Source: Hamiltosporidium tvaerminnensis (lineage: Eukaryota; Microsporidia; Dubosqiidae). Taken from it: a stretch of 64,000 bases of DNA. The translations under genes were made by a program, and so were the position numbers. The stretch lies in contig CM061251.1 of assembly GCA_022605425.2 (NCBI GenBank), positions 941,215-1,005,214 on the forward strand. Direction: 5' to 3'. A model generated the notes under the pieces. It was given only the letters and a program-made list of their open reading frames with translations, was not told where the DNA came from and searched no databases. Each line of letters begins with the position of its first letter. The first letter of the stretch is position 1. Positions 36,336-49,499 of the stretch are shown here, piece after piece.

Positions 36336-37859
36336 TAGTAGAAATTAAGATTCACAAACTCCATCATTTGACGATAAGTGATTCAATATAAAAGTATAAA
36401 CTTATAAAGACAATTTAATAGTGTTTATTATTTTTTTAAAGTAATTGCAGTATGGATGGTATTAAAACAGAAAAACATAAGTAAGTTCTTGGAATTACAA
36501 GTTAAAGGGAAATAAATATCTTTTGGCTGTAAAAATTGTCATATAATGAAAAAAAATCTAGAATATAAAATTTCTATATATTTTTGTTCCTATAGTGCAT
36601 TGAAAGGAATTACACCATAAGATATTTTTTTTATGATTTTTTTTTATATATTATTTACATTTACTTTGTACGAAGGCTTTACACGATTGTTAAAAGTCCC
36701 AGTAAATCCAGCTTAAGATTTTACTACTATAATTTCTTTTTTTTGCTTTACTATAAACTTTAAAAAAAATTCCTACTTTTATTTCTTGAATTAAAGTGTT
36801 AGTCAAACATTTTGTCAAGCCTGTAATTTTGTTTTGACAATTAGAAATATCGTTTATCATTTTACTATTTAAACTGTAAAACATATTGCAAAATATGCAG
36901 ATTTTTTAAATTTTTTTTTTGATAACCTTTATATTTTTATAATAAATTATTTCGCTTAAAATATACTATATCACGCATATTTACTGTTCTGCAAAAAAAT
37001 TATCATTTATTTCTGAGAATTTAACATTTATTTAAAATGTAATTAAGGTTTTTCAATCAAGGTCTCTAATTTATATATTCTAATTACAAAATTGCTTTGC
37101 CATTTCTCTAATTATACGCTACAAAAACATAAACCAACATCATAGTAAAATAATTCCCTGTCTAACATAAAAAATCTTTTAATTTGAAAAAATTCTCATT
37201 TTGAAAAAAATATTAACAAATTTTATTAAGAGAATATTTATATTTATTAAATTTTATTTGGCGAAATAATAAAAAATTTCTTCCTTCGAATGTATTTTTT
37301 CATATTCTAAATATATAATTTAAATTCTTTTACCTGAATTCAATGACATCGATTCTTATTCTTATATTTACAAATTTGTCTTAAAATATTCAAAAGAGAA
37401 CCATTTAATAATCCTAAGTTACAGATATAATAAAATAAAAGATATATTTGAACCGAAATATTGACATTTCATATGCTCGCCACATTTTTTGTAATAACTA
37501 CATCAAAATTTTTTATAATTCAGAATCATTTTCTAATTTACTATTGAAGAAATTAGATTTTTAAACCAAATGATGCATATAATACCAAAAACTTTCTAAT
37601 TTATAATACAACTTATCAAGAAACAAAAATTAATCATTGACTTTTAGAAAAGAAAGCAGAAAAAAAGATAAGTAATCTCTATTAATATAAGTGAATAAAA
37701 TAAGACATTATAAACAGAGATATATACTTTAAACATAAAAAAACTAACTGTACTTCCCGAAAAAAATTCTTAATTCATTTAGGTATTTTTTTCTTTAGGA
37801 AATAATTAATCGAATATTTTATATAGTCGCGGATTTTTAGTTTTATTTTTTTTTCATTA

Positions 37860-39690
37860 CAGAGTTCCTATCCCTATGTTTCGATATCCGAAAAATCTCA
37901 TCATAAAAAATTGACTTTAAAAGAAGAGTTATTAAGATAAGGTATTCTGGCCACCAGTTTAATAGAGACAATAACTGTTGCTCGCCATTATTTGCTCAAC
38001 CCAAGATATTTTTTTTAAAAAAAAATTATTCACATTAAATATATTTGCAGATGCGTATATGATATAATAATTAAAAAAAATTAGCATTCTCGCCATAGTT
38101 TTAATATTTTCGTAACGAAAATAAATTTTAGCAAACAAAAATAACAAATTTGAAATAAAGTCAAAAAACGTAAAAAAAAATGTGAAAGCTTTCTAGAGTT
38201 ATGGCAAGAAAAAACAAAAACAGCCAAGATATCGGTTTATAAGCCAATCTATTTTTGAATTATATCTCATGCTCTATTTCGTCTTTCATCATTGGAAGTT
38301 TTATAATGTAATGCAATTTTTAAAGTTAATCAGAAAAAAATTATATCAGTATTTCAATTTCATAAAAGACAACATGTAAAAATAGTATATACATTATATT
38401 ATTTGAAAATAAGGTTGTATTATAACTACAAATTAGGTTCTTAAACATAATTAAATCTTATAAACTTTTTTAAATGGTAACTCCAAATTAAATAATATTT
38501 GAAATTCCATTTTACAATAAACACTCTATCTAAGTTCTTATAAACCAAAGCATGTTGCATCGCATTTTATATAATTCAGATTAAATAAAAAAATATTTAT
38601 CCAACTACCAGGAACAACACCCCATTTTTTTTCTTAATAAGAAATTTTACTGAATCTTAAGTAATTCTAAAAAATTCAAATTTTCTGTTGCTTGGTATGC
38701 ATTTGATTAAAAATACTAAAATTATTCCCAAAACCCCATAACGGGATTTTCAAAAGCATATTAAACCAGTTTTAAATTGCTTTTTGTTAAATCTTTACTG
38801 AAAAAAAAAATTATAAAATATTATTTTACATTATTTTTTGGTTGCTTTTTGGTGATTTAAGCCCTTCGCTGCTTAAACATCGTGACTTAAGGTATTAAAT
38901 CAGTTATCATTGGTGTCTATAGCCCTACCTTTCAAAAATAATAAATTTAAAGTATATTAAAAAATATTACCTTATATTTCAAACCAGATTTCGAAAAGTT
39001 TTATTTAATCTTAAATTAAGTTTCCTAAATATAATTCTTGATCTCTAGGTTTAAAAATTATTTTGGGTTTAATTTTTTTTTATCTTATAACTAAATGAAT
39101 GCCAAGTCTATTTATATAGCAGCTAGAAATATACAAAATTTTACTTATTGTATAGAATAGAAATTCATTCTTAAGTGCAAAATATAAAGCAATATGCTGA
39201 AACAGAGATGAGAAGAAATTTTAGATCATGCAAAAACCTTCAGAGTATTGTACGAAAATATCTAAAGTTATAAAAAATTCGAAAACTCAAATTCGAAGTC
39301 TGATGTTTTATAATAAATACCAAGTAATTAATAACTACTTTTCAAGCCTAAAAAATCTTTAAATAATATAAAATAGTACAAAAAAGCATAAAGTTACGCT
39401 AAAATAGATCAATCAGACACAATATGTCAAAAATATCTTAAAAAGATATACCTAAATGTGTAATTTTTAGAATTACAAAATTATTCCATAGTGTTTTAAA
39501 ACAATTCGAATAAGATGTATTCATATTAAACCACAGATAGAAATTAATGCTATAAAAATGCAAAATATTAGGGAGAATTCAAAAAAACAACATTTTTGCT
39601 TATTAAATTATCGGCTCTTATTTTTTGAATTATGCCTGTTTTTGTTTAAACATTTTTATGGTGTTTAAATTGTTAAGATTATATTTCTTT
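37860..39690. other. Extra ~1.85 kb in duplicated block copy 2
   Basis: Left of this stretch, copy 2 aligns with copy 1 at an offset of about 22.8 kb. Right of it the offset is about 24.6 kb, starting with TTTTTTTAAAAATTGATCAT against TTTTTTTGAAAAATTGAACA at 15,060. The intervening DNA has no counterpart in copy 1. It carries protein-like minus-strand bits: a 62-codon frame at 37,959-38,147, and AIDTNDN, FNTLSHDV and AAKGLNHQKATKK near 38,850-38,930. It could be an insertion here or a deletion in copy 1. Confidence 0.5.
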
Positions 39691-40631
39691 AAATATTTTT
39701 TTTAAAAATTGATCATCTTTCTTATGAGAAATAATTTTCATCTAGATATTTACCGTACTTTTGAGAAATAATTTATTAGTTAGTTGAATACATTATAACT
39801 TAAAGAATTCTTAAATTATTAGCTCATTAAGTATTTTTTAATAAACATAAAAGGTTTTATATACAATGCAAACGCTACTTTATTTAAATGTCCAAAACAT
39901 TCTTATCCAGGATGAAATCGAAATTACGTAATTATTTTAAAGTAAAATAAAACAAACTGAGCTTAAGAGTGTCGTGTAAGCCTAACTAGTATTCGTATTA
40001 CTTTTCTCATATAGAAATTTAGTTCGTTCTCTAAATAGTCACATATATTCTTTGCCTGTAATAGTAAAATATCTTATTTAGGAAAGTGTGATGGCATTAT
40101 AATTTCACAAAAATTTGGCGATTTATAGAGAATATATTTTAAATGAACATTCCAGTAAAATATTTTTGAATTTAGAAAATAAATAAATTTTATCATATGT
40201 TATTTAATGCCTCAAAATCAAATACTTGACCTTTGCATACATAAATTTCTAACCTTTGTTTTTTAAGAATATAGTTGAATTGTAAAAATATTGATTTGAG
40301 AAAAATTTAAAATTTAAAAACCAACTAAAGTGATTTGTGATTATTCGTTTTTCTTGAAAAAAATTCTCCATTAGTTAAAATTATCATTCTAAAAAAATAT
40401 TTACAGCCATATATAATATAACAAATCAAAAACTATTTAATATTTCCCGAAATTTATAAAAAAAATAAAATCAAATTTCATATATAAAAAAATGATTGTT
40501 TAGATATTAAGACGGAATTAAAATAATTTTATTAGAAAAAATCTGCTGGCTTACGGTGAAAGGTTGGGGTTAAAATCAAACCAAATTTTCGGTTGCTCTA
40601 TCGAAGTTTTTAAGAAGAAGAACGATCTACG

Positions 40632-40700
40632 CATAAGAGCATTTTTTTGTTTTATTTTGTAGTCTTTATCTATCTGAATTTAGACCGCGATTGCATGCAG
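40632..40700 (+). pseudogene. Broken counterpart of the signal-peptide-like relic at 16,012
   Basis: GAGCATTTTTTTGTTTTATT aligns with GCGAATTTTTTTCTTGATCT of the 16,012 frame, and GATTGCATGCAGG with GATAGAGCATGTAGC. The upstream words TCGGTTGCTCT and AAGAAGAAGAACGA also match. In-frame stops remove any start-to-end reading. No function remains. Confidence 0.45.
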
Positions 40701-42318
40701 GTAATTACGGCGTAAACCCAGAAAATTTGATTTGGTACATAGCGATATGCTAAAAGTTAGTAAAGCCAAGGGAATCGATTTAAAAAGCTGTATCTGTTTA
40801 TAAGAGAGTTCTCGCCCAGATGTACTTTATGCAAGTCGCTGTGATATATAATATATGATACGATATAGGATTTTAATCGTACAATATTTGGAAATTTTTA
40901 AGTGTGTAATATCACTAAGCAGGATTGAACCTACGTTGATACTTCGCAAAATAAATAATTATCTTAGAATAATTGCATCGTCTTTAAATAGATTATACAT
41001 ACATTTTAAATAAAAAACTGAGATGTAGGTAGCTTAGAAGATACAATTGTGAAGGTAAGAAAGCCTTTATTGTAAGCACAGACATTCTTTAATGCTTGAT
41101 ACAAAATGATAAATGTCAAGTTTTAAAAAATGTGATATTTTTATAAATAAAATCTCTATAAATTCATAGTGTTAACATTCATTTATTTTTGTTCAGATTG
41201 ATATTTTTTTTGATTTATTAGTAGAAATTAAATTGTAAAAATATTAAATTTATGGATTAAATTTTTTCAGAGTCTTAGAACATAATAATACTAAGAATCG
41301 GGAAAAGTATCATAAAGATAATATTAGGAAAATTAGGTTGCAGAAGTTTTTACTTTGAGGAATTCAAATTGGTTAAAAATGTCAAAAATCCGAATTAAAA
41401 TATCTCATACCAAAAAGTGTCTCTAATTAAAATTTCCGATTTATACCAGAATAGCTGATTTATTATTTTTTTTTGTGTTTTCCAATTCTGAGAACAATTT
41501 TTTTTTAATTTTGTGTTTTATTATGATTATATATACAAACGTCTGAATTAAATAAAAATTTCAAATACAATTAAAATTCATTATTTGCACTCAAAATAGA
41601 AAAATTAAATATTTATGATTTTAGCATAGTTAAAGGACATTTAAATGTTTTTATAAATTTAACTAAAGTTTTTTGACGAATTAGAAATGATTTAGGTATT
41701 TAAAAATGTAACCATGAAATATAAGCAACAAATTATTTTCATTTACAAATTTTTAATGAAAAAACATATATTTATCAATTAGAATAAAAAATTGCAAAAA
41801 TGTTTTATTAAATATATTTAAATTGTAAACCTACCGAAATAAAATTTTAAATGCTATAGTGATGAATTTTAGAAGCAAGAAAACATAAATTAGATGTTCA
41901 TATGCCCCTTAATATGTTTTAATATTTATGTTTTCTCTTGGTTTTAAATCCAACAAAAGATTTTTTTTCTAAAAAATATAATTTCTTTATATTTTTTTAA
42001 AATGTTCTACCCTTATGATTCTGAAATCAAAATGTATTTTTAATGAAGAAGTTGGGATGAAGAGTGAATAAAGAAAGAAAAACACAAAAGTTGAATATAA
42101 GTGAATAGCGGCAACGATGAGGATGAATGTTGTTTATCATTTTTATCTGCATTCTAATGGATTGCTCAATAATGATTTTGTTTTAATAATGATTTGCAGT
42201 TATAAATAAATCATTTGAAAAAGGATTATATGGCGATGCTGTTGGATATCGGGCACAACCCCTTGATACTTGTATGGAACAAATGATTAGATATTTTAGT
42301 TAGTTAGCTGAAAATAGT

Positions 42319-42522
42319 ATGATCTATGCTATTTCTATTAAAATGGAGTTTTTAATCAAAGAAGTTCCTTTTCTTTTTAATCTGAACAAAATTTTTCCTA
42401 TTACGTTTGGAAAAGATGAAATAAGAGTGTGGGGGCGAGGGTTGTTAGTACCTTCCTTATGCATTGTTAAATATGTTATGTTTGATGACAGGGATTTATC
42501 GAGAGTATTTGGAGTTAGTTAA
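42319..42522 (+). CDS. Small hypothetical protein, intact copy
   Basis: The open frame has 67 codons from ATG at 42,319. A second ATG at 42,343 would give 59 codons and starts where similarity to the broken copy begins. The sequence contains MEFLIKEVPFLFNLNKIF, then FGKDEIRVWGRGLLVPS, then MFDDRDLSRVFGVS. The paralogue at 17,745-17,930 keeps RVPFLFNLNKIF and a matching end but is frameshifted. Acidic and basic residues and several GGG/GCG codons make it look more protein-like than random AT-rich frames. No signal peptide, membrane span or known domain is apparent. It may be a young relic rather than a working gene. Confidence 0.4.
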   Translation: MIYAISIKMEFLIKEVPFLFNLNKIFPITFGKDEIRVWGRGLLVPSLCIVKYVMFDDRDLSRVFGVS

Positions 42523-43439
42523 CAAGTTTGGAGTTTTTATGAAAATTAGACTCTCACATTTGGAATTTATAGCTACAACTGAGCATAATTTAGAATTTTT
42601 ACGAGTTAAATGTTGAAATATGAAAGCTTTTAAGTTGTGAATATTGAAGTAATGTATTTAAAAAAATTCAATTCTGAAAAAATATCCTATTGTTCTCTAT
42701 AAAGAAAAAAAATATAAAATTTTGATCAAGTTAGATATATTTTTTAGAAGTGTTTTAAATTCAAATATTTATCAGAAGTTGAAATGAAAAATGCTTATTC
42801 GATATATTGAAAATATCAGAAACGATTATCTGCCGATGATCACTTTAGAATAATATATTTTAAATTTCCTAAAAGCTAGAAATTTTGGTATGGTTTGTAA
42901 CAAAGAGGAATCTAAAGAAATCCATGCTTTACAAGAAATTCAAAATAAAATATTTTAATATGGTTTATATTTTCGCTTAAGTGTTTTAATTATATAAAAA
43001 ATACTAAAATTGATTTAAAAAAAATATATTTCTATCTGGTTTTATGGAATACTTTTCTTATTAGTCCGTACTGTCCGGTTTTACATATTTTTACTTTTTA
43101 TTCTAGGTAATTATTATTTCTTGTTTTAAAATCCAATGCTTTATGTTATAAAATTTACTTGCTAAATATCCGTCAATTTAAAAAATGTTAATATATCTTT
43201 GGTGTCTTAAACTATAGTAGAATTATTTTATCCAAAATATTTTATTTAGTTACAATAATAGTCTTTATTTTGCCAAAAAAAAATACAATTGATCTATATA
43301 AAAGTGGGTATATTTAAATTTATAAATATATTCAATAAGTTTTGGTATATCTTAAGATAGATAATTTATACTTCATTTTAGAATAAATAAAGCGTAGGAA
43401 TAACACTCTGATTAAATAAGAATAACAGACTTTTAAAAC

Positions 43440-45640
43440 GCCCACAACTCATTTATATATAATAACGATTGCGTGATTGGTTTTAGATTAAAAACTTGAA
43501 GCGATTGTTTAGATAAAAAGGATGAGTAATATGTTTCATAAAGTTATTCATTTTTTTAAAATTTTTTATGCAAATAAACTAATATTTTTTGGATGTCTTT
43601 TTTTATAACTATTCATACCGAAACTTTCGAATTGGTAAATCCAGGTATAGATGCAACTCTTTGCCTTCTAGTTTATGTAATAGGCTTTTATTTTATTGGT
43701 AGAGTTATTTATAAATATATTTTAAGTGAAAGAATTTACTAATTTTGTAAAATCAGACTTGAACAAGATTAAATGGGTTTTTGCACACTACCATTTGAAT
43801 CCTATCTAAACTAGACCAGTAAATAACCTTATATACTATTTTCATGATGCAAATTAGCTTGGGTGTTCAAGATGTACAAATTTGTTTCGAATTTTCTGGA
43901 AAGTGTATGGTAGTCGAGTGTGGAACGCGTTTCTTTCGTTTAATTAGGTTAAACCATTATACAGTTGATTAGGTAATAGAGGTTTAAGAATAAGATGATA
44001 CTAAGTTACATGTATACAATGTCAGATGAAAAAAATCCAAGATTGATCATATTTTTTTTAAGTTTTGAATGTCTGATTGTCTTTCTTTCTATATTCTAAG
44101 TGTAGCATCAAAATTTTATAATATAATATTAAACCAACAAACCCAATCATAAAAATTTTATTTAGTGGATTAGAATAGAAGTCTCGTTTCATAAAAATAT
44201 TTGATTTTTTAATTATTCGAATATAATATTCATCTATAAAAATGTTTTGATATGAAAGTTTTATTAATTCTCTTATATTACTTCATTCTAATTAATTTCT
44301 GAAAAGTTTGAAACTTTATCTATTGCTTTACATACAAACAAGAACAGAATATATTAATTATTTAAAAAATAAGTATAGTTAATTTACGTGTAATAAAATA
44401 AAAATAATTTAAGGTTTACCTTTAGCTAAACTAAAATTAAAATATCTGTAAAATATTCTATAGTTCAAATATTTTTTGTATTGTATTTACGACTTCATAA
44501 ACAAGTTTAAGAGCCAAAACAATACAAAATTAACTATTTTAAGAATTAATTTTAGAATTTTGTCTAAACAAGAGAAATAACTTAAAAAAATGCAAATTAA
44601 CATAAAAAGTTACTTAAAAACATTATTTAAATTCGGGTTTAATATATTTGTAGTATAATAGAAATAAAGTTATCACACAGGAGATTTTATTGTAGTATCG
44701 ATTCATTTAAATTTAATTTTGTAAATCTTTACCATATAATATTAATTCTAAAAAAAGACTTAGCATTGATAAAGAAAATCAATATACTTATAATAATTAC
44801 CATTTAAGTCAGTAAAATACGGCACATAGTAAAAAAATCGACTATTTTTTTTTTACATGAGTATATCAAGGAGATTTAAATATTAAAATTAACTAATATA
44901 GATTATAGTATATGAATAATAAATGCATGCCTATAAATATAGAGAATATCAAATATATTTTAATTAGGCAATATTAACATTTTTCTTCTATTCTCTTGAA
45001 AATAGTATACAAGAAATTTTAAATACTTTTAGATGTATATGTTTTTTCGACTTAGCTTTATATTCTTTTTATGCTAAAGAACCAATACATATATAATACT
45101 TGGCAGTTTGCTTCATTTTCGGAAAAGTAACTAATATGAGGTTATATAGAAATCCAAAGTTACGTATGAATACCCTATATGATTAATGTTTCAATCAATA
45201 TATTGAAGGCTTCTAAAAACAAATTCGGCAATTTTAATGTGGCCATATTTAGGTTAAACACAACGTATTATGACAAAGATTAGAAAATCATATTTCAAGA
45301 TACTTAGATAAGGTTTTAATAGTCCAAATATTCTAAAAACACAAAAAAAACCACCAATACCTAATGCACGAAAACTTCCAATTATGGTAAATTTTATAAG
45401 TTATTAAGGTTACCCCCTTAAAATCCTATAAGAAAAAATAATACTTAGATATAGTTTTAAATATTACATATTGATATGAAATAATGAATTTGAAGTTAAA
45501 TGATTATAAAATGAATATAATCTATTAAAATAAAATAAAATGAGACTTTATTAAGAAATATGAATCACTTTATTTTAAAAACGAAGGTTGAAACAAATAT
45601 ACAGGTTTTATATGTAGAGAAACTGCTTGTGCAAGTATCA
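43440..45640 (-). repeat. SubT repeat, copy D
   Basis: This copy runs from CAACTCATTTATATATAATA, through AGTTGATTAGG, GGCAGTTTGCTTCATTTTCG (45,104), GGCCATATTTAGGTTAAACA (45,241) and TTCCAATTATGGTAAATTTT (45,376), to AGAAACTGCTTGTGCAAG (45,618). It is closest to copy E. Minus-strand frames such as GLLKPYLSILKYDFLIFV and YGHIKIAEFVFRSLQYI can be read through 45,370-45,180. It lacks the retrotransposon insert present in copy A. Confidence 0.75.
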
Positions 45641-45995
45641 AGGTAGAACGAAAAATCAAAAAAAGGAAACGAATACTCTAAAAAAATATAAACAAATCTA
45701 AAACGGTAGAGTTGAATAAAAAACTCAAAATTGAAAAAAAGTATATAAAATTATCACCAAAATAAATTTAAGCAAAACAAACTGGATATAAAAAATATTC
45801 TAAACTTAGAGAAAATGGCTAAGCCAATGAAAAAACCGAAATAATACACTTAATACAATTATAGATTGAAAAAATGATAATAAAATATAAAATTTATTAA
45901 GCTTTTATATAAAAGATTGATTTAAGAAAACAACCCTTATTAATACTACCAACTTAATATTATACCCTAAAAAACACCCAAGGTACCGGTTTCTA

Positions 45996-46360
45996 TCACA
46001 ATAAAGTATAAACATATTTGCTCAATAATAAAATGAGTAAACAAACTAGTTGATAAACTCTCACCAGTAATCCAAAGACAATTTTTTCTTCATCATTTAA
46101 CACTACAGCCCTGCAAACAACTTGGCCTGTTTCGATAAAGCCACCCTCCAGTCTTTCTATAGTTGATTCGTTTACTCTTTCTGGTTCCCAAAATGATAGT
46201 ATTAAAGGTTAGTTTGTTAGCCCTACGCAAAACCCCAACCCGAAGAACCAGTCCTTTTTAGTCACCTCTTAAGAAAGCAGTGAATATTTCAAGCCAATTC
46301 GGCTTCCGACATGATTGAGAAATAAGGTTTCTATGGTTCCGTATATTTGCAGATTATATT
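45996..46360 (-). pseudogene. Minus-strand coding relic, one frame with three stops
   Basis: A single frame reads through about 120 codons with stops but no frameshift: NHVGSRIGLKYSLLS, stop, EVTKKDWFFGLGFCVGLTN, stop, PLILSFWEPERVNESTIERL, EGGFIETGQVVCRAVVLNDE then EKIVFGLLVRVYQL, and on to TGA at 45,996. The last 70-codon segment (46,208-45,996) is fully open and rich in E, V, G and R, unlike random AT-rich frames. G+C is locally raised. The plus strand also has a 51-codon open stretch here, but it is mostly S, T and P. I do not recognise the protein. It lies just right of SubT copy D. Confidence 0.5.
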
Positions 46361-46399
46361 ATAATGTGCCAGAAGGTAAAACAAATTTTTAGGATAATC

Positions 46400-48240
46400 C
46401 AGATCTTAGACACTAGAATTCACAATTCAAACAAATTTTACAGAATAATGCAAAGAAAAATAATTAGTCATAGCGATTTTCACATGTCATTTTAGTAATA
46501 AATGGTTTTAGAAAAATCTTGACACCACATTTGGTTTTTTTATTTATTTTTTTTTTTAGTATTTTTGCAAAATTAAGTTTAAAATTTTGATACTTCTCTC
46601 CTTAAAATCTACAGATTTCTTTTTAATCCTTCGATGATTCAGATATTATTTTGAAATTATAATGGCTTGCATTTTTAAGCATTATTATAATTGTCGTTCT
46701 CTCAAACATTATATATTAGTGATTCTTTTCTATTATGGTGTTTATGTATAGGATCTATAAACTCAAAGGGGAAAATGCTGACTAAAACAAAAGTATTGAT
46801 TTATAAATTGTTTTTTAAATAATAGAAAATCTTTTTATTTGCAATTTGATTAAAATATTAAGCACTAACTCCGTTGCTAAAATCAAAATTAGGAAAAAAT
46901 AATTGGCTTTTCTATTTTGTTTAGATAGAAAAAATAGTCAAAATATTTTAATTACTTGTTACATAATATTAAAGTAGAAAATTTATGAGAACAGTAAATA
47001 AACGTATGTCTTTATTCAATAATTAAATTTTCTTGATGTTTTTATATCTGTTTGATTAAATTTACAGATACTAATATTAAATTATTTAAAACATATAGTT
47101 AAATTAATAATTTATTTTTTTAAGAATAATATATCGTTGAAGATTGTTATTTGGAAAGTTAAAAAACCTATAGTATTCCCTAATTCAAATAAAAATAGCT
47201 CAAAAGTACTTTCTGTTTTATGGTCAGTTGTGTTGAGAGTAAAATAATATATAGAACAAAAAAATATTAGAGTTTTTATTATAAATGGTCAGATATTACT
47301 TTTAAATTAAAATTTTTAAAAAAATGATTCAAAATTTAAAGTAAAATTGTTTTATTAGAATACAATTCATAGAAACCACATAAAGCGACATTTGTATTAT
47401 GAAGGAAAAACATATATAAATCACAAATTGTTTTTCTATTGATTTTTTGACCCTTACATATAGATATATAATAGTCAAAAAAACATTTATAAGTTATCTC
47501 TTTAAAATATATTTTTTTTGACTACGTTTACATAAAAAATATTTCTTAAAAAGTTTTTACTCGAATTTTTACATATAATATATGTATATTGAAAAAACAA
47601 ATTATGAAATAAGATAGGCGTTAAAAACCAACCAAAAATATTGGTATAACGAAATTGAATTTTAAAATTATAATCAAAAAAATTTAACTAACATAAAAAA
47701 AAATAAAATAAAATATAAGAAAAGAGATTTAAGATAAAATTTCGTAAATGAATAATTTAATATATAGAGACATGAAATGAATAACAATTTAAAAATAAAA
47801 AAAGATGAAAAATAAAACAATCAAGAATCAATAATAGTTGTATTCACGAAAGACGAAAAATTCTAATAATTAAAAACAGAATATTTTTATTGGGATTAAA
47901 TTTAGCAAAAACTAAAAATATAAGAAAAAAAATCCTAAGTAGTGATTCATTTCGGGCATGTCTATTGATATTAATATTTCTCTTTTTTTTCTAAAACAGT
48001 TCTTTTTTTCCTTTTATTCATCTAAATCCTTTAACTTTAAAATATTTTAGACATATATACATAGTAATGAAATATACAACCTATGAAAAATTAAAAAAAG
48101 TTATAATATTTAAAAATACATAAACGAACAATAAAACCAAAAAATAGTAATATTTATTACACGTGTAGCATTCTCTTGTTTTCTTGCATTATCAAAACCA
48201 CTTCTTCGTTTTAATTGACACAAATTTTAAATCAAGTTCC
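46400..48240. other. AT-rich sequence, nothing recognised
   Basis: A-rich runs dominate 47,640-47,960. Near 48,130-48,240 the minus strand briefly reads CKKTRECYTCNKYYYF, a cysteine-bearing stretch too short to assign. Confidence 0.4.
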
Positions 48241-48244
48241 CTTT

Positions 48245-48480
48245 AAGATATTACTAATATTTTTGCATTTCTAAAAAATAAATATAAAAGCAAAAAACGA
48301 AAGCCTTCTAATTCAAATCCAAAATTATTTGAATACAACAAAGCATACATGAATAGGAATAGATGTCAAAGAAAGGCCATGAACATCTGGCAACTTCACG
48401 AAAGAACTAGGTGTAGTATAAAATTTTTATACAGTAGAAATTTAATTAAAAAATATAAATCCAAAAATTGTATTAAAGAC
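48245..48480 (+). pseudogene. Coding-like stretch, strand uncertain
   Basis: The plus strand stays open for about 79 codons without ATG at its start: KSKKRKPSNSNPKLFEY, NKAYMNRNRCQRKAMNIWQ, then LHERTRCSIKFLYSRNLIKK, to TAG near 48,480. The opposite strand reads TTPSSFVKLPDVHGLSLTSI then PIHVCFVVFK over the same DNA. Both look protein-like, so only one or neither was coding. It lies downstream of the dead element at 49.5-52.9 kb, and its relation to it is unknown. Confidence 0.25.
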
Positions 48481-49499
48481 TAGAATAAAGGTGATAAAAC
48501 CCGAAACTTTGTATTTATACTTGGTTCGAAACCCGTAGAATAGTTATAATCACTTAGAAATTATTGTTCCTATGGCATATGGAACCACACCATTAATCTA
48601 TTCCTTCTATATAATTCCTTTACCTATAAACCCATAATAATTTATTTTCACGATCATATTTTGTAACCTCCTCCTATTAATATTTAAAAAATTGCTTTTC
48701 TTACATCGTATCATACTGAGAATTTTTACCCTGACGAGATAATACTACACATAAGAAAAGCAATATGTATTCCACTAATCGAGATGTTTTAAAATTTTAA
48801 AAAATAAAAAAGGCACATGGTAGATATATTGTTTAGCGGTTTCTTTCAGATACCAAGATATCATTCCTATGATTCTTAAATAAAAAAATAATAAATTTTA
48901 TTTATAAAAAATTTCATTCTTAAACTAAGTATCCATGTTAATAATTTTTAATACTAATAAATTATTTTTATTTTTTAAGAATGTACTAGGTTTCGAAGTT
49001 TTTTTTGTTAAGACTGGACATTTCATGGTTTAAAATCCGGATTTTCTTGGTAATTCCGGTATGGTCATAAAATCTTAATTATCATGTAAAGTCTGAAACA
49101 AAATTCCAAATGCTTCATCCTTATTGCTTAAAATCGTAAAAACTACAGATTTTTATATTTTAAAAAATATTTCTGTTTCTATCATACATTTATTGTAAAT
49201 GAGCATAAATTGTTTTTTTAGAAAATATTTGGATATTTTTGTGTTTTTTTTTTGAAATGAATTGATATAAATAGTAAATACATTATCATTGATTATTCTG
49301 TATGTTAGCGAAAGCGTAGTTTTAAATGGCCTTTATAATATATTATATATAAGAAACAAAGTGCAATATAGGCTATGTGTTTTTCTATGAACTTAAAAAT
49401 CATACTATATCATTTAATTTTATTTATATCCAAAGCTTCAAAGAAGGAAATACTTACAGAGATTAGATACATATGATTGTCTATATGGGGTTATATATA

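Larger units (their letters stand above)
35495..36565 (+). repeat. Tandem pair of ~530-bp units, each carrying the palindrome
   Basis: Unit 1 (about 35,495-36,025) and unit 2 (about 36,030-36,565) share, in order, ACATTCCTTCA- or ATATTCCTTCAATTTA-like DNA, GAAGCATAC, TTTATCCTCACTTTTT, the palindrome, AAACTTATAAAGA-like DNA, and GTATTAAAA(T/C). Copy 1 of the large block has only one such unit, so the tandem duplication arose on the copy-2 side or was lost from copy 1. Confidence 0.7.
35490..45250 (+). repeat. Large duplicated block, copy 2
   Basis: Collinear with 13,180-20,605 (see that entry for landmarks). It is about 2.4 kb longer for two reasons: a tandem duplication of a ~530-bp unit at its left end, and about 1.85 kb of extra sequence near 37,860-39,690. 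It continues through the complete SubT copy D, whereas copy 1 is truncated. Relative order and strand are unchanged, so this is a direct duplication about 22-25 kb apart. Confidence 0.8.

Noticed and set aside
40917-40936. GGATTGAACCTACG, resembling a reverse-complemented tRNA T-arm
   Set aside because: The T-stem does not pair fully, no acceptor, D or anticodon arms were found, and the duplicate block does not conserve it.
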